The position numbers were made by a program, and so were the translations under genes. From NCBI RefSeq assembly GCF_019649055.1, contig NW_026570389.1, positions 154,710-218,709 on the forward strand: DNA of 64,000 bases, written 5' to 3'. The notes under the pieces were generated by a model. It did no database searches, was not told the DNA's origin, and worked only from the letters and a program-made list of their open reading frames with translations. This document shows, piece by piece, positions 43,004-55,055 of the stretch. The stretch comes from Paramacrobiotus metropolitanus. Lineage: Eukaryota > Tardigrada > Eutardigrada > Parachela > Macrobiotidae. Position 1 is the first letter of the stretch; every line of letters starts with the position of its first letter.

Positions 43004-46000
43004 CGACCGGCTACCACTCATTTCGCCAACCGGACATTTCGCCAACCGGACATTTCGCCAACCGGACATTTCGCCAACCGAACATTTCGCCAACGAGACA
43101 TTTCGGCAACAGCCTATAGAATTCTTAACCTACAGTACTGTACGTTTAGCGCCTTAGTCTACAGGAAAATTGGCATATGGCACTCTTGACTGGCCAAAGC
43201 AGCACATTTTACATGAATCTTTATTTTAAATATACAATAAATACATACGTACTGCAGCACATTCACACGTTGTAATATTACAACAACAACAAAAACAATT
43301 TACAAATATTTTCCCATTTACACCATAACTGACAGTGTGCCATGCAAGGTAAAATAATTAGCAGGAACGTATCGAAAGGCGATTACTTCTAACACCAAAT
43401 TCGGCGGAAATGCAAATTCAAAATATATGTCGGCATGTTACGCACAGTATCGAAAAACCAATTCCAGGACAAAAACGGAAATCAAAATGTTGCTACGTAA
43501 TTTTGTACAAATACAGATTATTAATATTAACATTGGTAAGTAAGCCATAATGAGTATGAAGCTAAAGTCCGAATTATAAGACAAGCTGCTGTGCTGCAGT
43601 TTGACCATGAAAACTCTACAACATGATTTCGAGATTAATGGCAACCGATCTCAAATAGCTGATCGTATCGATTTGCCCGTAGTTAGATGCAACGTTTTTT
43701 TGCCGCTTGGTGACCTCCAGGTATTGCTTCCTTTGTTTAGGAATTTCACCTGCCATGCGTGAAGCTGCCTCTGTTTGCTGGTGAACAATTTCCCGACACA
43801 GTAGGTTGAAAAATTGATAAATGCCGGGATGGTCTTTATTAACCACATCAGAAAACGTGCGGTGCCAAGCTTCTAGGCGATTGGTCGTACGGTGAATATC
43901 CCTCTCAAGTCTATCCACACAGCTCCAAAATTCAACAGGATACAGAGGCCTTTAAATGCGACAACCGGTTACTCGAAACATAGTTGTTGTTTCGCCGACG
44001 TATGTTGTTTTCAAGTGCTCAATGAACACATCGTTGTGTTTGAACGGAAAAAATGGCGCGTCCAGGAGTTCAATAAGCGCTCGTTCTACATCCTGTACCG
44101 GCACGAACGCGAGGGCAAAAAGCATGCGACAGGAAATGTTGAACTCTGCATTGGTCGCATAAATGGGCCCGTGTCCCAGAGCAACGAGTTTCCGGTACAG
44201 GCTTTGTCCGAAGTGGAAGTTGCAACCTGTAGATTAATTATTTGCAAAATTTTTATATTTCATGTATTTCACGAATTTAAGAAAAAATTATTATTAATCT
44301 TTAAATTATTTTTATTATTTGACAAAAAAATTATATTTAAAGTACAGCATAGAATTTCTAGCAGATAATAATTAAACAATAATGAACATCAATTAATAAT
44401 AGTTAATAATGAAGATTAAGTGACAAGAATTATTATTAATCAATGAATGCTAATAGTATTTCTGCTTTCACTAACAGCAGTAGTAACGGCCTATAACCTA
44501 TGAAAATCGTGACATAAGTGCGTGAAGAAATTAGTATTAATAAATGCCACTCGATAACAACTAAATAAGAACGATCTAAAATAATTATAAATACTGATTA
44601 AAAATTTGTAATCATAAAAACAAAAATAACAATTAGCACAAACAATAACAGCTGTTGCAAACAACAAAATTCAGGAAAATTAAGTACGTACAGAGAACCT
44701 GAATATTTCATGTTTTAATATTTACTTAAACTGCATAAAACATTACAATTTATTCCATTAATAAAAATATTGTGTTAATTTTACCTCTTAATTTTGACGT
44801 AGTAAAAACATTTCGGAACGCAATGACAGCCGACTGTTCGAAATCCATCAACATGTATTCGGGTCCGACTTCTTCAGATCCACCTTTCTGCATCAGTGCG
44901 TCACGGATAATTGTAAAAAAGCGTCGATAAGTGAGCTCACATTTATTTGGCAACAACGCATAAATAAGCGGAGCCGTTGCACCACAAACATCAGCATGCA
45001 CCGTGTACAACTGCGTGAAAACAGGCGGGCTGACGCTGAAGGTGCCATCGCTGAGCCAAACATTTGTTCTCTCCAGATAATCGAAGCATTTCGGATCTCC
45101 GAACACAATAATCCGATGAATGTCTTCTGCACCAGTATCGGCAATTAGCACGAATTCATTGCGCGTTGTTTCTTTCAGAAAATAACTGCCATCGATATCC
45201 GCCAAGCAAGTTACACGACCGGTAGGGATACCTTCCGCTTTTCTTTGGCGTCCAATGGTTTTGGCAAGAGCGTTGTAAGAAGACATTTTTACTGCAGCAT
45301 ATACAGGCATCCCGGCGCGAACTTCATCAATAATCTGCCGTGGTCGCTCCACTGTATTGGTTGCACGAACCTTTAACGCCTGTCTAGTTGATTTCGCAGT
45401 AACTTTTATGACATCCGGGGCATGAGAATGCTGGCCGCGCTCAACAGCTGCGCCATCGGCATAATATAAACGAGCACTGCAGTGGGTCCTTTCTCGGCAA
45501 CGCCAGTTCTGACAATTCTCCGTTCTGTCTTCTGCGCGTTTCCAGAATTCGATATACTCATAACCTTTGTAATTTAACACTTTGTCTTTGCGGTTGAAAA
45601 AGAAAACGTTATTTCCGTCATAATTAACTAGGCAGTTAATTATCTGTGCCCTGCTATGTAAATACGTAGACAAAAAACCTGGAAAATTGTGGTTAATACG
45701 AAATTGAAGATTATCCAACGGCTTTTTCTGTGCGCATATAAGATGTGGCACTGAGGGTTCGATTTTACGCTTAATCAGCCTTGCTCATAATATGCATATG
45801 ACTGAGTAATGATTTCGAGTCGAACTCATTTACATCAGCAATTGTTCATGTGCAGCTCAGTTTCGAATCACATTATACGATGTACAATCTGTACGTCATT
45901 GCAGCGTTGAGCCGTGTGCATTAATGCCAATGGCATAAATACGATGTCTTATAGCAAAGTACTGTAGTTCAGTAAACGGGAGCAAATCACCCGGTTGGCG

Positions 46001-46031
46001 AAATGTCCCGTTGGCGAAATGGGATGATACC
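43004..46031. mobile_element. Nested MULE transposon carrying the transposase
   Basis: A second element of about 3.0 kb lies inside the outer one. Its ends share ATTTCGCCAACCGG-type words in opposite orientation (left 43,018-43,100, five to six tandem units; right 45,990-46,022, two units) and then a shared ACAGTACT region. The 9-bp direct repeat TTACGACCA flanks it (42,995-43,003 and 46,032-46,040). A 6-base ACGACC duplication blurs the exact left end by a few bases. Confidence 0.78.
43616..45751 (-). CDS. MULE transposase with FLYWCH-type zinc finger (one in-frame stop)
   Basis: Exon 1 (45,751-44,785) has a FLYWCH-like DNA-binding module (NYKGYEYIEFWKR, NWRCRERTHC, HSHAPD) and then the MULE catalytic region: WLSDGTFSVSP (first Asp) and YMLMDFEQSAV (second Asp). 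A 558-bp GT..AG intron (44,784-44,227) joins in phase to exon 2 (44,226-43,616), giving GCNFHFGQSLYRK, MLFALAFVP and the C-terminal NRLEAWHRTF. A TAA at 43,954-43,952 interrupts exon 2 between TGCRI and RPLYPVEFW, so the copy is probably inactive though recent. The family cuts and pastes DNA and leaves 9-bp duplications, as seen here. Confidence 0.88.
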
Positions 46032-46477
46032 TTACGACCAGCATCAGCGCCACTAAGATTGCCAGCATCGCCGTCGCTGCCACTACCAGAACCATTTCCG
46101 TAACTAGAAATTAGTACCACCTTTTTCAGTTTTCGAAAGCTTTTGAGCTTTTTTCTTGCTTTTAGCTTGCTGAGCTTATTATGTTTCTTTGGTTTCTTAA
46201 ATGTGTAAGCCCTTACTGTAGGTCTCTTAGGTTTTGCCAGAATATTAAAGTCGTTTGTTTTTATGAGCACTGGGGTTTTTATGTTTATTTCTCAACCGAT
46301 ATAACCGGGGCGCATTAGCTGCTCCAAATTTTTTGCAGAAACAAAACTAAGTTTTACCGTTTCCTGCAACTGCCACCTTTTATCGCTTGCCAGAACACGG
46401 GGTGGCAACTGCCACTGCCGGTGGCAGTTGCCAGTGGCAGGTGCCACTGCCACCTTTTATCCCCTGCCAATTTCCGG

Positions 46478-47743
46478 TAGTAATATTAATGCACAATTTC
46501 ATCTCATGCCAACTCGCACGACTATCGTTTCATACTCAGCGAGCGCGGGAACAATAATTATCATCCGTCAAGGAAACAAGGTATCTCCACTTTAAGTTTA
46601 TAACCGCCGATTCCGGCATTCCTGACCCCGCATCCACCGCCTTTAGCCGCTACCCACCGCGTCTCCCCGCAACCCCTTTAAGCCGGCGCCCTTTATACAC
46701 TTGCAGCGCCATGCACGATCGGCCTACCAGCACTTTTTCGTGACCTTTGCCTCCTAACCTTCTTACTGGGTTCTGTTTGCTCATTACTGTAGAGTACATA
46801 ATGTGGAGCACTCAGCAGTGGTATAACGGTCATTGACTAACCCTGCCTCCCTTAGACAATGTTTTAGTCTCGCTGTTGTTAGAGGAAATGCGGCCGCTGT
46901 CTTGGGTACATTAAACGCGCGATCGATAGTTGGAACTTGGAAGTGACAGTAATGATTTTGGTTGTTTCTTCAATGTGTAAATTCGAAATTTTTAATTAAT
47001 ATCTACCAGCGCAGGCTTGTTATTCTGTTAATTGACTAACCTAACGAGCTATTGGAAATATATGCTACGCAGCCTACCCTTATATGAATTGTAATCATCT
47101 CACATCTGCGCCATGGTTTTGGCCTCATTTCGTTAAGCGGCCTTATCTTTGGTTCTACTCATCCCGTTTCTCTCCTTGGAAATGCAGCAGAATACTCGCA
47201 GTAAAAAACTTCTTAGTAGGTCAAATTTCATTCATCCTTCCATTTGTACGAGTAGTTTCTCAAATCTAATCTTGCCGTTCGGATCGACGAAGTTGCATAG
47301 CCAGGCCCGTTGCGAGGTCCGAGGGACGATGATGACAAACATCTTCATTATGCTTATTAAAATCGTAAGTTCTTTACTTTGATGGATCCCTTACCATGCT
47401 ATACAGATACGAGTACTTTTAATTCGTCATTAGGTTATTTCTTGTTACTGTATAGCCTTTAAAGCTGAAGGCCCGACTATGCCCAAATCTGTGCCTATTG
47501 ATTAATTTCAAACATTTTAATGGAAAATTAATAGACCGTAAGACAAAACACACCAATGAAAAAATGCTTGGAACCATAAGAACGGCGGATAAAAGTTAAG
47601 CTTGCAATAAAGTTAGAAAAGCCGAGAATGCTTGGTACGCGGCCGCACTTCCGTTCAGCTGCGGTTGGTTCACTTCGTCGCCAAGGGTATGGCATCGACG
47701 CCGTTGATGTTCTCTGTCAGACGGACAGTCGTGCGTCGTCCAC
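46478..47743. other. Intergenic
   Basis: No gene is supported. One TGACCTTT box lies at 46,741. Confidence 0.5.
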
Positions 47744-49163
47744 CTACGGCGTGTAGTGCACGTACGCCGACTGGACGTACCACTCGCGACTCTGGACATC
47801 GGTGCGCAGCCAACACTCCACTCGCGTCGACTGCGGAGTACTAGCAATGTTCTCGCGCATGCCGACGATCAGTGTGGTGGCGCAGAAGGTGTCCGGCGCT
47901 CCGTGCGCCGACGCGTTGCCGATGACGTTGACGCGGCGCAAACCGGGTTTCGGGCCGCCGCCGTAAATGTCGTACAGCATGGGATAGGGCGCCGAGACGA
48001 AATGCCCGTCCACCCTCCAGCTAAACTGCAGTGCGCCGTCCGTCTGACTGCAGTCCACGCGGCCGGTGCACGTCATAGAGAAGTTCCCAGTGGGCGTGGA
48101 CAGGTTGTGCATGGGCGCCACAAAGGCGTCGCCGGCCGTGCGCAGCTTCGGCTGCAGAAGGAAGGTGTAGAGTCCGCAAGCTAGGATGATGCCGACGTTG
48201 CCACAGGGAACAAAGCAGTCGACCGTCCCGGCAGAGTCACGAGTCACGTTGTGGATGCGGAGGTAGCTGGTGTTCCCGCGGGACGTCTGGTGGTATCCGT
48301 GACCTTTGGGGGAGGTCCACGGCCGGGCGTCGGCACGGATGGTGTTGTTCTGGTGGCGCCAGAGAACCAGCTGAGCTGAATCCGAATTGGGGTTCGAACA
48401 GACGAATTCTGCCACGCCCCCCAGCGGGACACGGACTATACGGGAGGGTCGGGGTGCGACGTACGGCAGCAGTTTCGCCTCCAGCTCCAGCTCCGGCAGG
48501 GTTATGATGTCGTCGGCCATGTTGGCTTCGGCCCGCTTCACCGCCTCGGCCACACGCTGAACTATGGGAAAAAATGATGGATGTATTATAACACGCACGC
48601 GCTAATTATTAGTATTAGTCAATTGGCCAACTATGTTAAGGTTAAGTGAATGGACGCAGGACGACGTAGCTTGATAAGTTTTGCTCCAGAATCTACTTTA
48701 TTTTTGCTCTCCAGAATCTACTTTTTTAATCTACTCTACTTGATTTTTCTTCCGGCTCAAATAAAAAAAAAGTTTATAACTTACGGCTTGAACAAAGTGT
48801 TCGCTGCAGAGATTGACGTAGTGTAGTGCCTCGCGGCCTAGCTTAAGTGCTTCCTCACCGAATTTTTACAAACTGAATAAGGAAAAACGGTTCAACTAAT
48901 TTTCGAGTGCTTTATAAAGAGTAAGTTGCGCTTAACATGCTAAAACAAAAGACCGGAAGGAAAGTGATTCGGGAACAAAAAAACTGAAGCCTGGCCGCTC
49001 AAAGGCATGGCGCCCAATTCACTGAATATACAGTATATATCTGCACGCAGCTGGGCACTTGAACGTCCTTACGGGTTGGGTTCGGTGGCCCGACTGGACC
49101 GTCATCCAAGCCACATTCCGACACGCTGACCAGCATTCCCAGAAAGAGGATGCTGCTCATCAT
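47744..49163 (-). CDS. Secreted two-domain Ig-like protein, intact copy 2
   Basis: Exon 1 (49,163-49,073) gives a signal peptide (MMSSILFLGMLVSVSECG) and ends in a GTAAGG donor. The intron is 511 bp, phase 1, and exon 2 (48,561-47,744) stays open to its stop. Domain 1 has EFVCSN, VLWRHQNN and DSAGTVDCF, the Cys-Trp-DxGxxxC pattern of a V-type Ig fold. Domain 2 has FSMTCTGRVDC, FSWRVDG, FCATTL and VECWLR, ending WYVQSAYVHYTP. About 300 residues, with N-glycosylation-type sites and no membrane segment, so probably secreted. Exons are strongly GC-rich against an AT-rich background. It is the only whole member here and the reference for the other copies. Function is unknown; recognition or adhesion is inference from the fold. 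Confidence 0.85.
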
Positions 49164-49260
49164 CGTCCCGTGGGATGCGCTTAACCGGTTAGGCAACACG
49201 GGAAATGGTCAACCGTTGCAAGATGCTAACGGGGGACGGTCTGTGACTCTGTGTAGCGCT
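49164..49260 (-). promoter_or_regulatory. Conserved upstream block of the Ig-like genes
   Basis: GTTAGCATCTTGCAACGG followed by TTGACCATTTC lies about 60-90 bases before the ATG. The same block precedes copy 1 (about 21,190-21,230) and copy 3 (about 51,990-52,020), so it is probably promoter or 5' UTR of the family. Confidence 0.5.
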
Positions 49261-50747
49261 GTCCAGAATTATCCTTATTCCTTAACACTCGCTAGTAACA
49301 TCTACTGAAAAAGTATCGGCAGTACATTCGTGTTGTATGTAATACACAAGTACATATCTGATGATATCGGGCATATCACTGTTAAAAGGCCTACTCGAGT
49401 ACATCCATCAGTATTATCATCAGCCTAAACTCCAACAGCTAGCATCTGTGAGATGCGCGACTGGCTTCGCTTCGACTGCTGGGGCAGCCAATTAGTGCGA
49501 AACAGCCACATGCATGCTATTAAGTTTGGTCAGCTGAGCAAAGAAAATTCCAGCATCTTACGAACACGACAAAAGAAATGTAAATACGAATCGGAATGCT
49601 TTACATTAGGAAGTATGCTGGCGTGGCCGGCTGCGCCTAGCTTTAAGTATCAAGTACAGATACAGTACTGCATCAGGGAAGAATAGCGGCTGGGCCGACG
49701 GCCAAATACGTATGTAATAGTACACTATACATGCGATAACAGTCTATATGATTGTGTATCTGAACAGTCTAAAACTAGAGCCTCTGGTAGGACGAAACAA
49801 TAGTTGCTACCAGGCAAGTGGTTCTCATTTGCAGCTATAAGAGGAATTAAGTGTGCATGCATGATCGGCCGCGACGCATTCTGATAAGTCGGTCTAAGTG
49901 CCTCTGCGGAAGCTGTGTTAGCGCCCGTAAGTGGTCTCTAGTCCTACCAAAATGTTAGCGCCTTGTTGTAAATTCCGCTTGCCTTATCACAGCACATGTT
50001 ACTGTTCTATCGCACATATTCTGTGTTTAGTTACGTGATCTTGTGATATTGTTAAGGGTTTGATTCTACACCATTTTATGAATTTTACTTATGCTTTCCA
50101 CTCAATAATGGGTCTGTTCGACTGATCGGATTACAATTGACCATATAACAGCTTGCTCGTCTGGCTTGAATCCATGACCCTCAACAGGCAAAAGCACTGT
50201 ATATGTAGATGTAAATTGCGTTTGGCGCGCAACATCCGGTTGCGGAGTTATTAGGGTTACAAAATTCTAAAAAGTTTAAATGCATTCCGGTGTACCGGAA
50301 GTCCCATTACGGACCGATCTCTTCAAATTTTGCACATGCATAAATGCACATAACCATGACGATCGTTCTCACCCCAAACCAGTGTTGGGATGTTTTTCAA
50401 ATTTTAAAATGAATTTCAAAAGTTTTTAAAATCCATTTTAAAATTCGAAAATAATCGGTGAAGTCTGGATCCCTGTAAGAAGGCAGGCCGACAATATCGA
50501 TAACTTAATGCTGTGGGTTAAAGCCAACATATCCGCTGCAGTATTATGGTTACCAGACGACACTGCACAGATTTGAGATCATTTTTCAAAAACGTTTTCT
50601 CCGTTGCGAATAAAAGGTTCAGGTAGTGGAAGCCAGTGCGCAGCCGTTTATTTGTAACCACGGCTCTAGCAAGTATTTCAGGAGTAGTCGCAGCAAACTC
50701 ATAAAGCCCGATAACTTTCGATGACTTTCGACTAAGATAAAGATCTA
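49261..50747. other. Intergenic
   Basis: No gene or clear repeat seen. Confidence 0.5.
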
Positions 50748-50875
50748 CACAAACCCGTCCGGAAACAAGAGCATAACTATACGTGATAAATCACCGCATG
50801 CCGTGTATGGCTTAAGCCGATCTCTACGGTGATTTCTCACGTATAGTTGTGCTCTTGTTTCCGGATGGGCTTGTA
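50748..50875. repeat. Long imperfect hairpin, about 49-bp arms
   Basis: Left arm (to 50,796) and right arm (from 50,827) pair with about five mismatches across CCGGAAACAAGAGC and ACTATACGTGA words, with a 30-base loop. It could be a small RNA precursor or a tiny foldback element; no target duplication is evident. Confidence 0.65.
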
Positions 50876-51770
50876 TTATCTGTATGCCCGGCCTTCCTAT
50901 AATCTTCAGATCTCGCTAATGAGGAAATTTGAAAAAAAAACTGACAACACCATTTGCCATTCCTCAAACAACAGTCTCGTGACGCAGTTGTGCACCACGG
51001 TCGATGTGGTTATGGCGTCAGATCTTTTTAAAAGCTTTCAGTCAGAGAAATTCCCCGACTGTCGGGACTGAGGAGCCCGCAAGTAATATTCATCTTTTTT
51101 TATTACAGTCCGGTCGAAAAGTTTTAGCGCAGAGGTGAAAATAACGGGCAACACTACGAGTAGGCAACGAGCCGACCGTGTGATCCGATCCCGATATTTT
51201 TGCACGATTGCTCCATCTGTCGGCGGGCATGTTACACCACGGACGTTCAAACATGACCTGTCGTGAACACCCTCTGTATCATCGCGTAATTAACTGCTTC
51301 TTTGATCAAAACGCCATCTGTTTTCTCTGTTTATTGTTCAGCGTTATGCTAAAGTTATCACTGAGCGGTTCATGTATCTTGATCGTGTACAGTAAAGTTT
51401 ATAAGCCGTCCGAGTTAACGACAGATTTGACCGGGATGTGGACGCTGTGGAGTGTGCAAACTGCAAACTGCAGATAGCGATAACGATATGTTTAGACTAA
51501 GACTCTAGACGAGACTGCTATTTTTAGACTGTTCATAGGCCATCGTATGTACGCAAGTACAGCGTACGTTAAGTAAGCCGGCGACAGTCGACAAAATTTA
51601 ACAGTACTGCTGTTATTAACTTCCCAGATATACATACTGTCATTTAATATGGTAATAATATTAGAGCTTGTTCTAATCTATACCGCTCGTCGTACTCATA
51701 CGATAACATCAGATTAAATTCTTCTTAAGCACACAGGACTGAACGGTATCAGCGACTTGTTTCTGTCCAG

Positions 51771-51888
51771 CTAATTAATCCTTTGAACATCAACTGAAGC
51801 GATGCCGGTCACGCTGTATCATGCACTTGCTAATTAATCCTTTGAACATCAACTGAAGCGATGCCGGTCACGCTGTATCATGCACTTG
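51771..51888. repeat. Exact tandem duplication, 59 bp twice
   Basis: The unit starting CTAATTAATCCTTTGAACAT is repeated exactly, about 175 bases before the ATG of Ig-like copy 3. Identity suggests a very recent event or an assembly artefact. Confidence 0.85.
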
Positions 51889-52062
51889 CTGGCTTTTAAA
51901 CTTTGGCCGATGACAGAATCAGGCAACCGTCTGCTTGACCCGTTAAATGGCGTTTGCTTGTACAAGTTTGAGATAAATATTTCTACCTGCGTTAGCATCC
52001 TGAAACGGCAGACCATTAATTTGTGAATGTTGCCAAACCGGATGAACGAATCCCGCAGGACA

Positions 52063-52956
52063 ATGAGGAACAGCATCCTCTTACTGGCTATAATGGTCAG
52101 CATGTCGGAGTGCGGCACGAATGAAGGGAGTGGCGGCGCAATCGGGCCACCGCACCCGGATACTGCAGTTCAGCGTGTCGCCATGGCGGTGCGGCGGGCC
52201 GAAGCCAACATGACCGACGGCGTCATCAGCCTGCCTGAGTTGGAGGGACCGCCGCTTCACACCCCGGCCGTCCCGGATCGTCAGAGTCCCGTGGGGGGGC
52301 GCGGCGCAGTTTGTCTGTTCGGACCCCATTCGGCATCGGCGCAGCACATCCTCTGGCAACATCAGGGCGCTTTCGTCGCCGACGACACCGTCACCGCCTC
52401 CCCAAAGGTCACGGCTACCGGCACACGCTCAGCGGCAACACCAGCCATCTCACCATCCACAACGTCACCCGCGACTCCGGCGGGACGGTGGTGTGCTTTG
52501 TGCCCTGCGGCGGGGCGGCATATGCGCGTGGGACACCTTCCATCTGCAGCCGGGCTGCGCACGGCCGCCGACGCCTTCGTGGCGCCCCTGCGCAACGTGT
52601 CCACGCCGTACCGCAACTTCTCCATGACGTGCAGCGGGCGCGTGGACTGCAGCCAGACGCATGCCGAGCTGTATTTCATCTGGAAGGTGCACGGGCATTT
52701 CGTCTGGGCGCCCTATCCCATCCTGTTCGACATTACCGGCCGCCGGCCCTACCCCGGTCTGAGCCACATCCTCGTCAAGAACAACGCGTCGGCGCCCGGA
52801 GGGGCGGACACCTTCTGCGCCACCACACTGACCGTGGTCATGCGCGAGAACGATACTCGTACTCCGCGGTCGGCGCGCGTCGAGTGTTGGCTGCGCCCCG
52901 ACGTCCACCGCCGCGACTGGTTCGTCCAGTCGGCATACGTTAATTACGCGCCGTAG
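52063..52956 (+). pseudogene. Decayed Ig-like gene, copy 3, in a deceptively open frame
   Basis: A single frame stays open from 52,027 (ATG at 52,063 fits the signal peptide MRNSILLLAIMVSMSECG) to 52,956. However, two segments (about 52,265-52,330 and 52,400-52,545) match the family only in another frame: FVCSDP and KGHGYRHTLSGNTSHLTIHN are read there. The frame then returns for NFSMTCSGRVDC, FCATTLTVVM and VECWLRPD. So shifts have cancelled out and GC-rich sequence hides the loss of stop signals. The first intron is also nearly gone: CTGCAG sits directly before the exon-2 homologue. Probably a pseudogene, or rearranged into a new protein. Confidence 0.75.
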
Positions 52957-53429
52957 CAGGATGTCGAGTGTCGACTACGACTAGATATCGTCAGACAACT
53001 GCAGCAGTGTTCACGCCACACCCACCGGACCAAAAGAAATGACCGGGGTTGTGGCCGCATATATAGGTGCTCTCCGCTTTTTTTCCAACCATATTATTGT
53101 CAGCTTCCAGCTCAGTCCGTCTTGCGATGGATGGTGGCGAATTCTGCGCCTGATTTATTTTTCTTCAAGTATTTTACACTAGTAATTAATCAATGAGACT
53201 GACATGTTTTATTAATTTGCACATCTTGTATGAATTGCACCTCAGCTAGGCTGTCGTATCGGCATTCGGCAACCATGACGGAATAATAAAATAAAAAAAT
53301 ATTTAAACGACGTTGCTTGAAGCTGAAGCAACCAACTCTGATTGAGCTGCTTCTCCGTCTTTTCTTTTGTGGTATCTTCGTATTTGCATGCCTAATCAGC
53401 GCCCAAGATAAAGTCAAAAATATTATTTA

Positions 53430-53830
53430 GACCAGTACTAAAGCGTAGTGGATTAAATCATTTTCATTGACCTCGTAATAGATGCAGACAGCAACAAAAG
53501 ATCTGAAATCTGGATATTCAGCAGAATGCCAACACAAGGGACGTAACACTAACCAGGGCTCGGTCACCACGTCCCCTTCAGAAAAATCTCATCTTTGGTT
53601 GAAGACAGAATAGGTATGAGGAACACTTGAAAAAATACTTTCATCGGCAATGGTCCAATGGGCGTGGCCAGACACGAATTTAATGGTTGACTGTTGACAT
53701 TATTGCGCACTGGATTAAATCACTTTATTAGCCTTGTACTATGTAGATGAAGACAGCAAAGGAATATGTGGATATGTAGCAGAATGCCAACAGAAGAGAC
53801 CTGACAACATACCTCACTAATGTCAAAACA
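53430..53830. repeat. Imperfect direct duplication about 265 bp apart
   Basis: The stretch with TGGATTAAATCA, AGACAGCAA and AGCAGAATGCCAACA at about 53,445-53,545 recurs at about 53,710-53,800 with substitutions. No coding signal. Confidence 0.55.
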
Positions 53831-54099
53831 ACCAACTCCGATAGAAGTATGCATGGTGAAAACGTACTTCTAACTACCAGGGCGGCACGATATCTTCTCA
53901 CTGTGTCTGTGTGGTTCATTCAGAGCAGACCTTTCTTTAAACCACTGTGTCATGGAAGCTCCATGTATGCATTATATAGCACGACACTGTCGAGGTGGTC
54001 GCGGCGTACGACGTCTACCGCAGCGGCTGCCCGAAATAGACGTTCACTATTCGGCTGGACGACCGGCCTCTGCGGACATGGGTGGAGATTGCACCCACA

Positions 54100-55055
54100 C
54101 TCGCATTGCGGGATGGGCCTCCTCCTCATAATGATGGTCAGCGTGCTGGCGCAGAAGGATCAGGAGCTCCCGGCGCTGACACGTTGAAGGTGACGGTGCT
54201 GTTGCGCAGACCAGGGATGTCCCCGCTCAGCAGAGCGCGATGAGGCGTCGCCACGTAGTAGTCGTCGTACCTCCATTCAAAATGCAGTACCGGCGACGTC
54301 TGGCTGCAGCCGAAGCGGCGGCTGCACGTCACGGAGACGCTGCCGTTCGGCGAGGACACGCTGTGCATGGCCGGAAAGACGTCGTCCCAGGAGGTCCGTT
54401 CGGGCGGCCCCAGAAGGTGCGGAAGACGCAAAGGTCACCGCCGCAGGGCAGCAGACACACCACCGGCCCGGCGGAGTCCTGGCGGACGTCGATGAAGAAG
54501 ATGCTGATGTTGCGGAGGGTCGCGTGCGTAGGCGTGACCGTTGGGGGAATACGTCGTCACAACCCGGCCCAGCGGAACAGCGTGCGTGGTGGTGTTCTGG
54601 TGGCGCCAGACGATCCGCTCGGGCGTGGCGGTGTGGCAGGACAGGGATGCCGTGCTTCCCACCTCGGCACGGACCACATCCGGCGCTGGCTGTGCCGTCG
54701 ACGTCGGTGCGGTGGTCGGGGCGTCCTCTCGGGCGGAGAAGTCGATGACGCGGTCAGGAATGTGGCGTGCGGCCGGCTCCACCGCCAGTGAGGCACGCGG
54801 GCGCTGTACTGCAGTGCAACACGGACATAATTAATTTGTAATTATGTCAGCCTACTCGAAGACGAAATATCCTGAACAGTCAAAAGCTTCCATTTGCACT
54901 AGTCTCTACGGCAACGACACTGACAGCCGCGGGCGACAAAAGCTGCAGCCCATATTAGAGCTTAGTCCTACCTGGTGCGGACCGCCTGCAGGACATCCGT
55001 TGACGGCGCATCGCGAAACACTGACCAGCAGTAGCAGTACGAGAAGGCTGTTCAT
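54100..55055 (-). pseudogene. Decayed Ig-like gene, copy 4
   Basis: Exon 1 (55,055-54,972) has a signal peptide (MNSLLVLLLLVSVSRCAV). Exon 2 begins at about 54,808 after CTGCAG and shows SLSCHTATPERIVWRHQN, SAGPVVCLLPCGGDL, SVSVTCSRRFGC and APGAPDP. These lie in different frames, at least three shifts against the intact copy. The FCASTL homologue continues to about 54,100. The donor phase of exon 1 does not fit the family, another sign of decay. Confidence 0.75.

Larger units (their letters stand above)
42178..46468. mobile_element. Outer MULE-like transposon with 112-bp terminal inverted repeats
   Basis: Both ends begin GGCAGGGGATAAAAGGTGGC and the arms stay nearly identical for about 112 bp (42,178-42,289 and 46,357-46,468). 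The exact 9-bp duplication AATTTCCGG flanks it (42,169-42,177 and 46,469-46,477), as usual for Mutator-like elements. The arms themselves contain repeated GGCAGTTGCC palindromes. Its own interior is about 0.8 kb on the left and 0.43 kb on the right. The right interior has a minus-strand Lys-rich frame (about 46,035-46,270; FKKPKKHNKLSKLKARKKLK). The rest is a nested insertion. Confidence 0.92.

Noticed and set aside
44893-45144. Second minus-strand frame within the transposase
   Set aside because: Overlaps the FLYWCH/MULE frame in another phase and has no homology signal.
54107-54187. Plus-strand signal-peptide-like frame MGLLLIMMVSVLAQ
   Set aside because: It is the complement of the minus-strand Ig-like copy 4 (FCASTLTIIM region), so it is a shadow.
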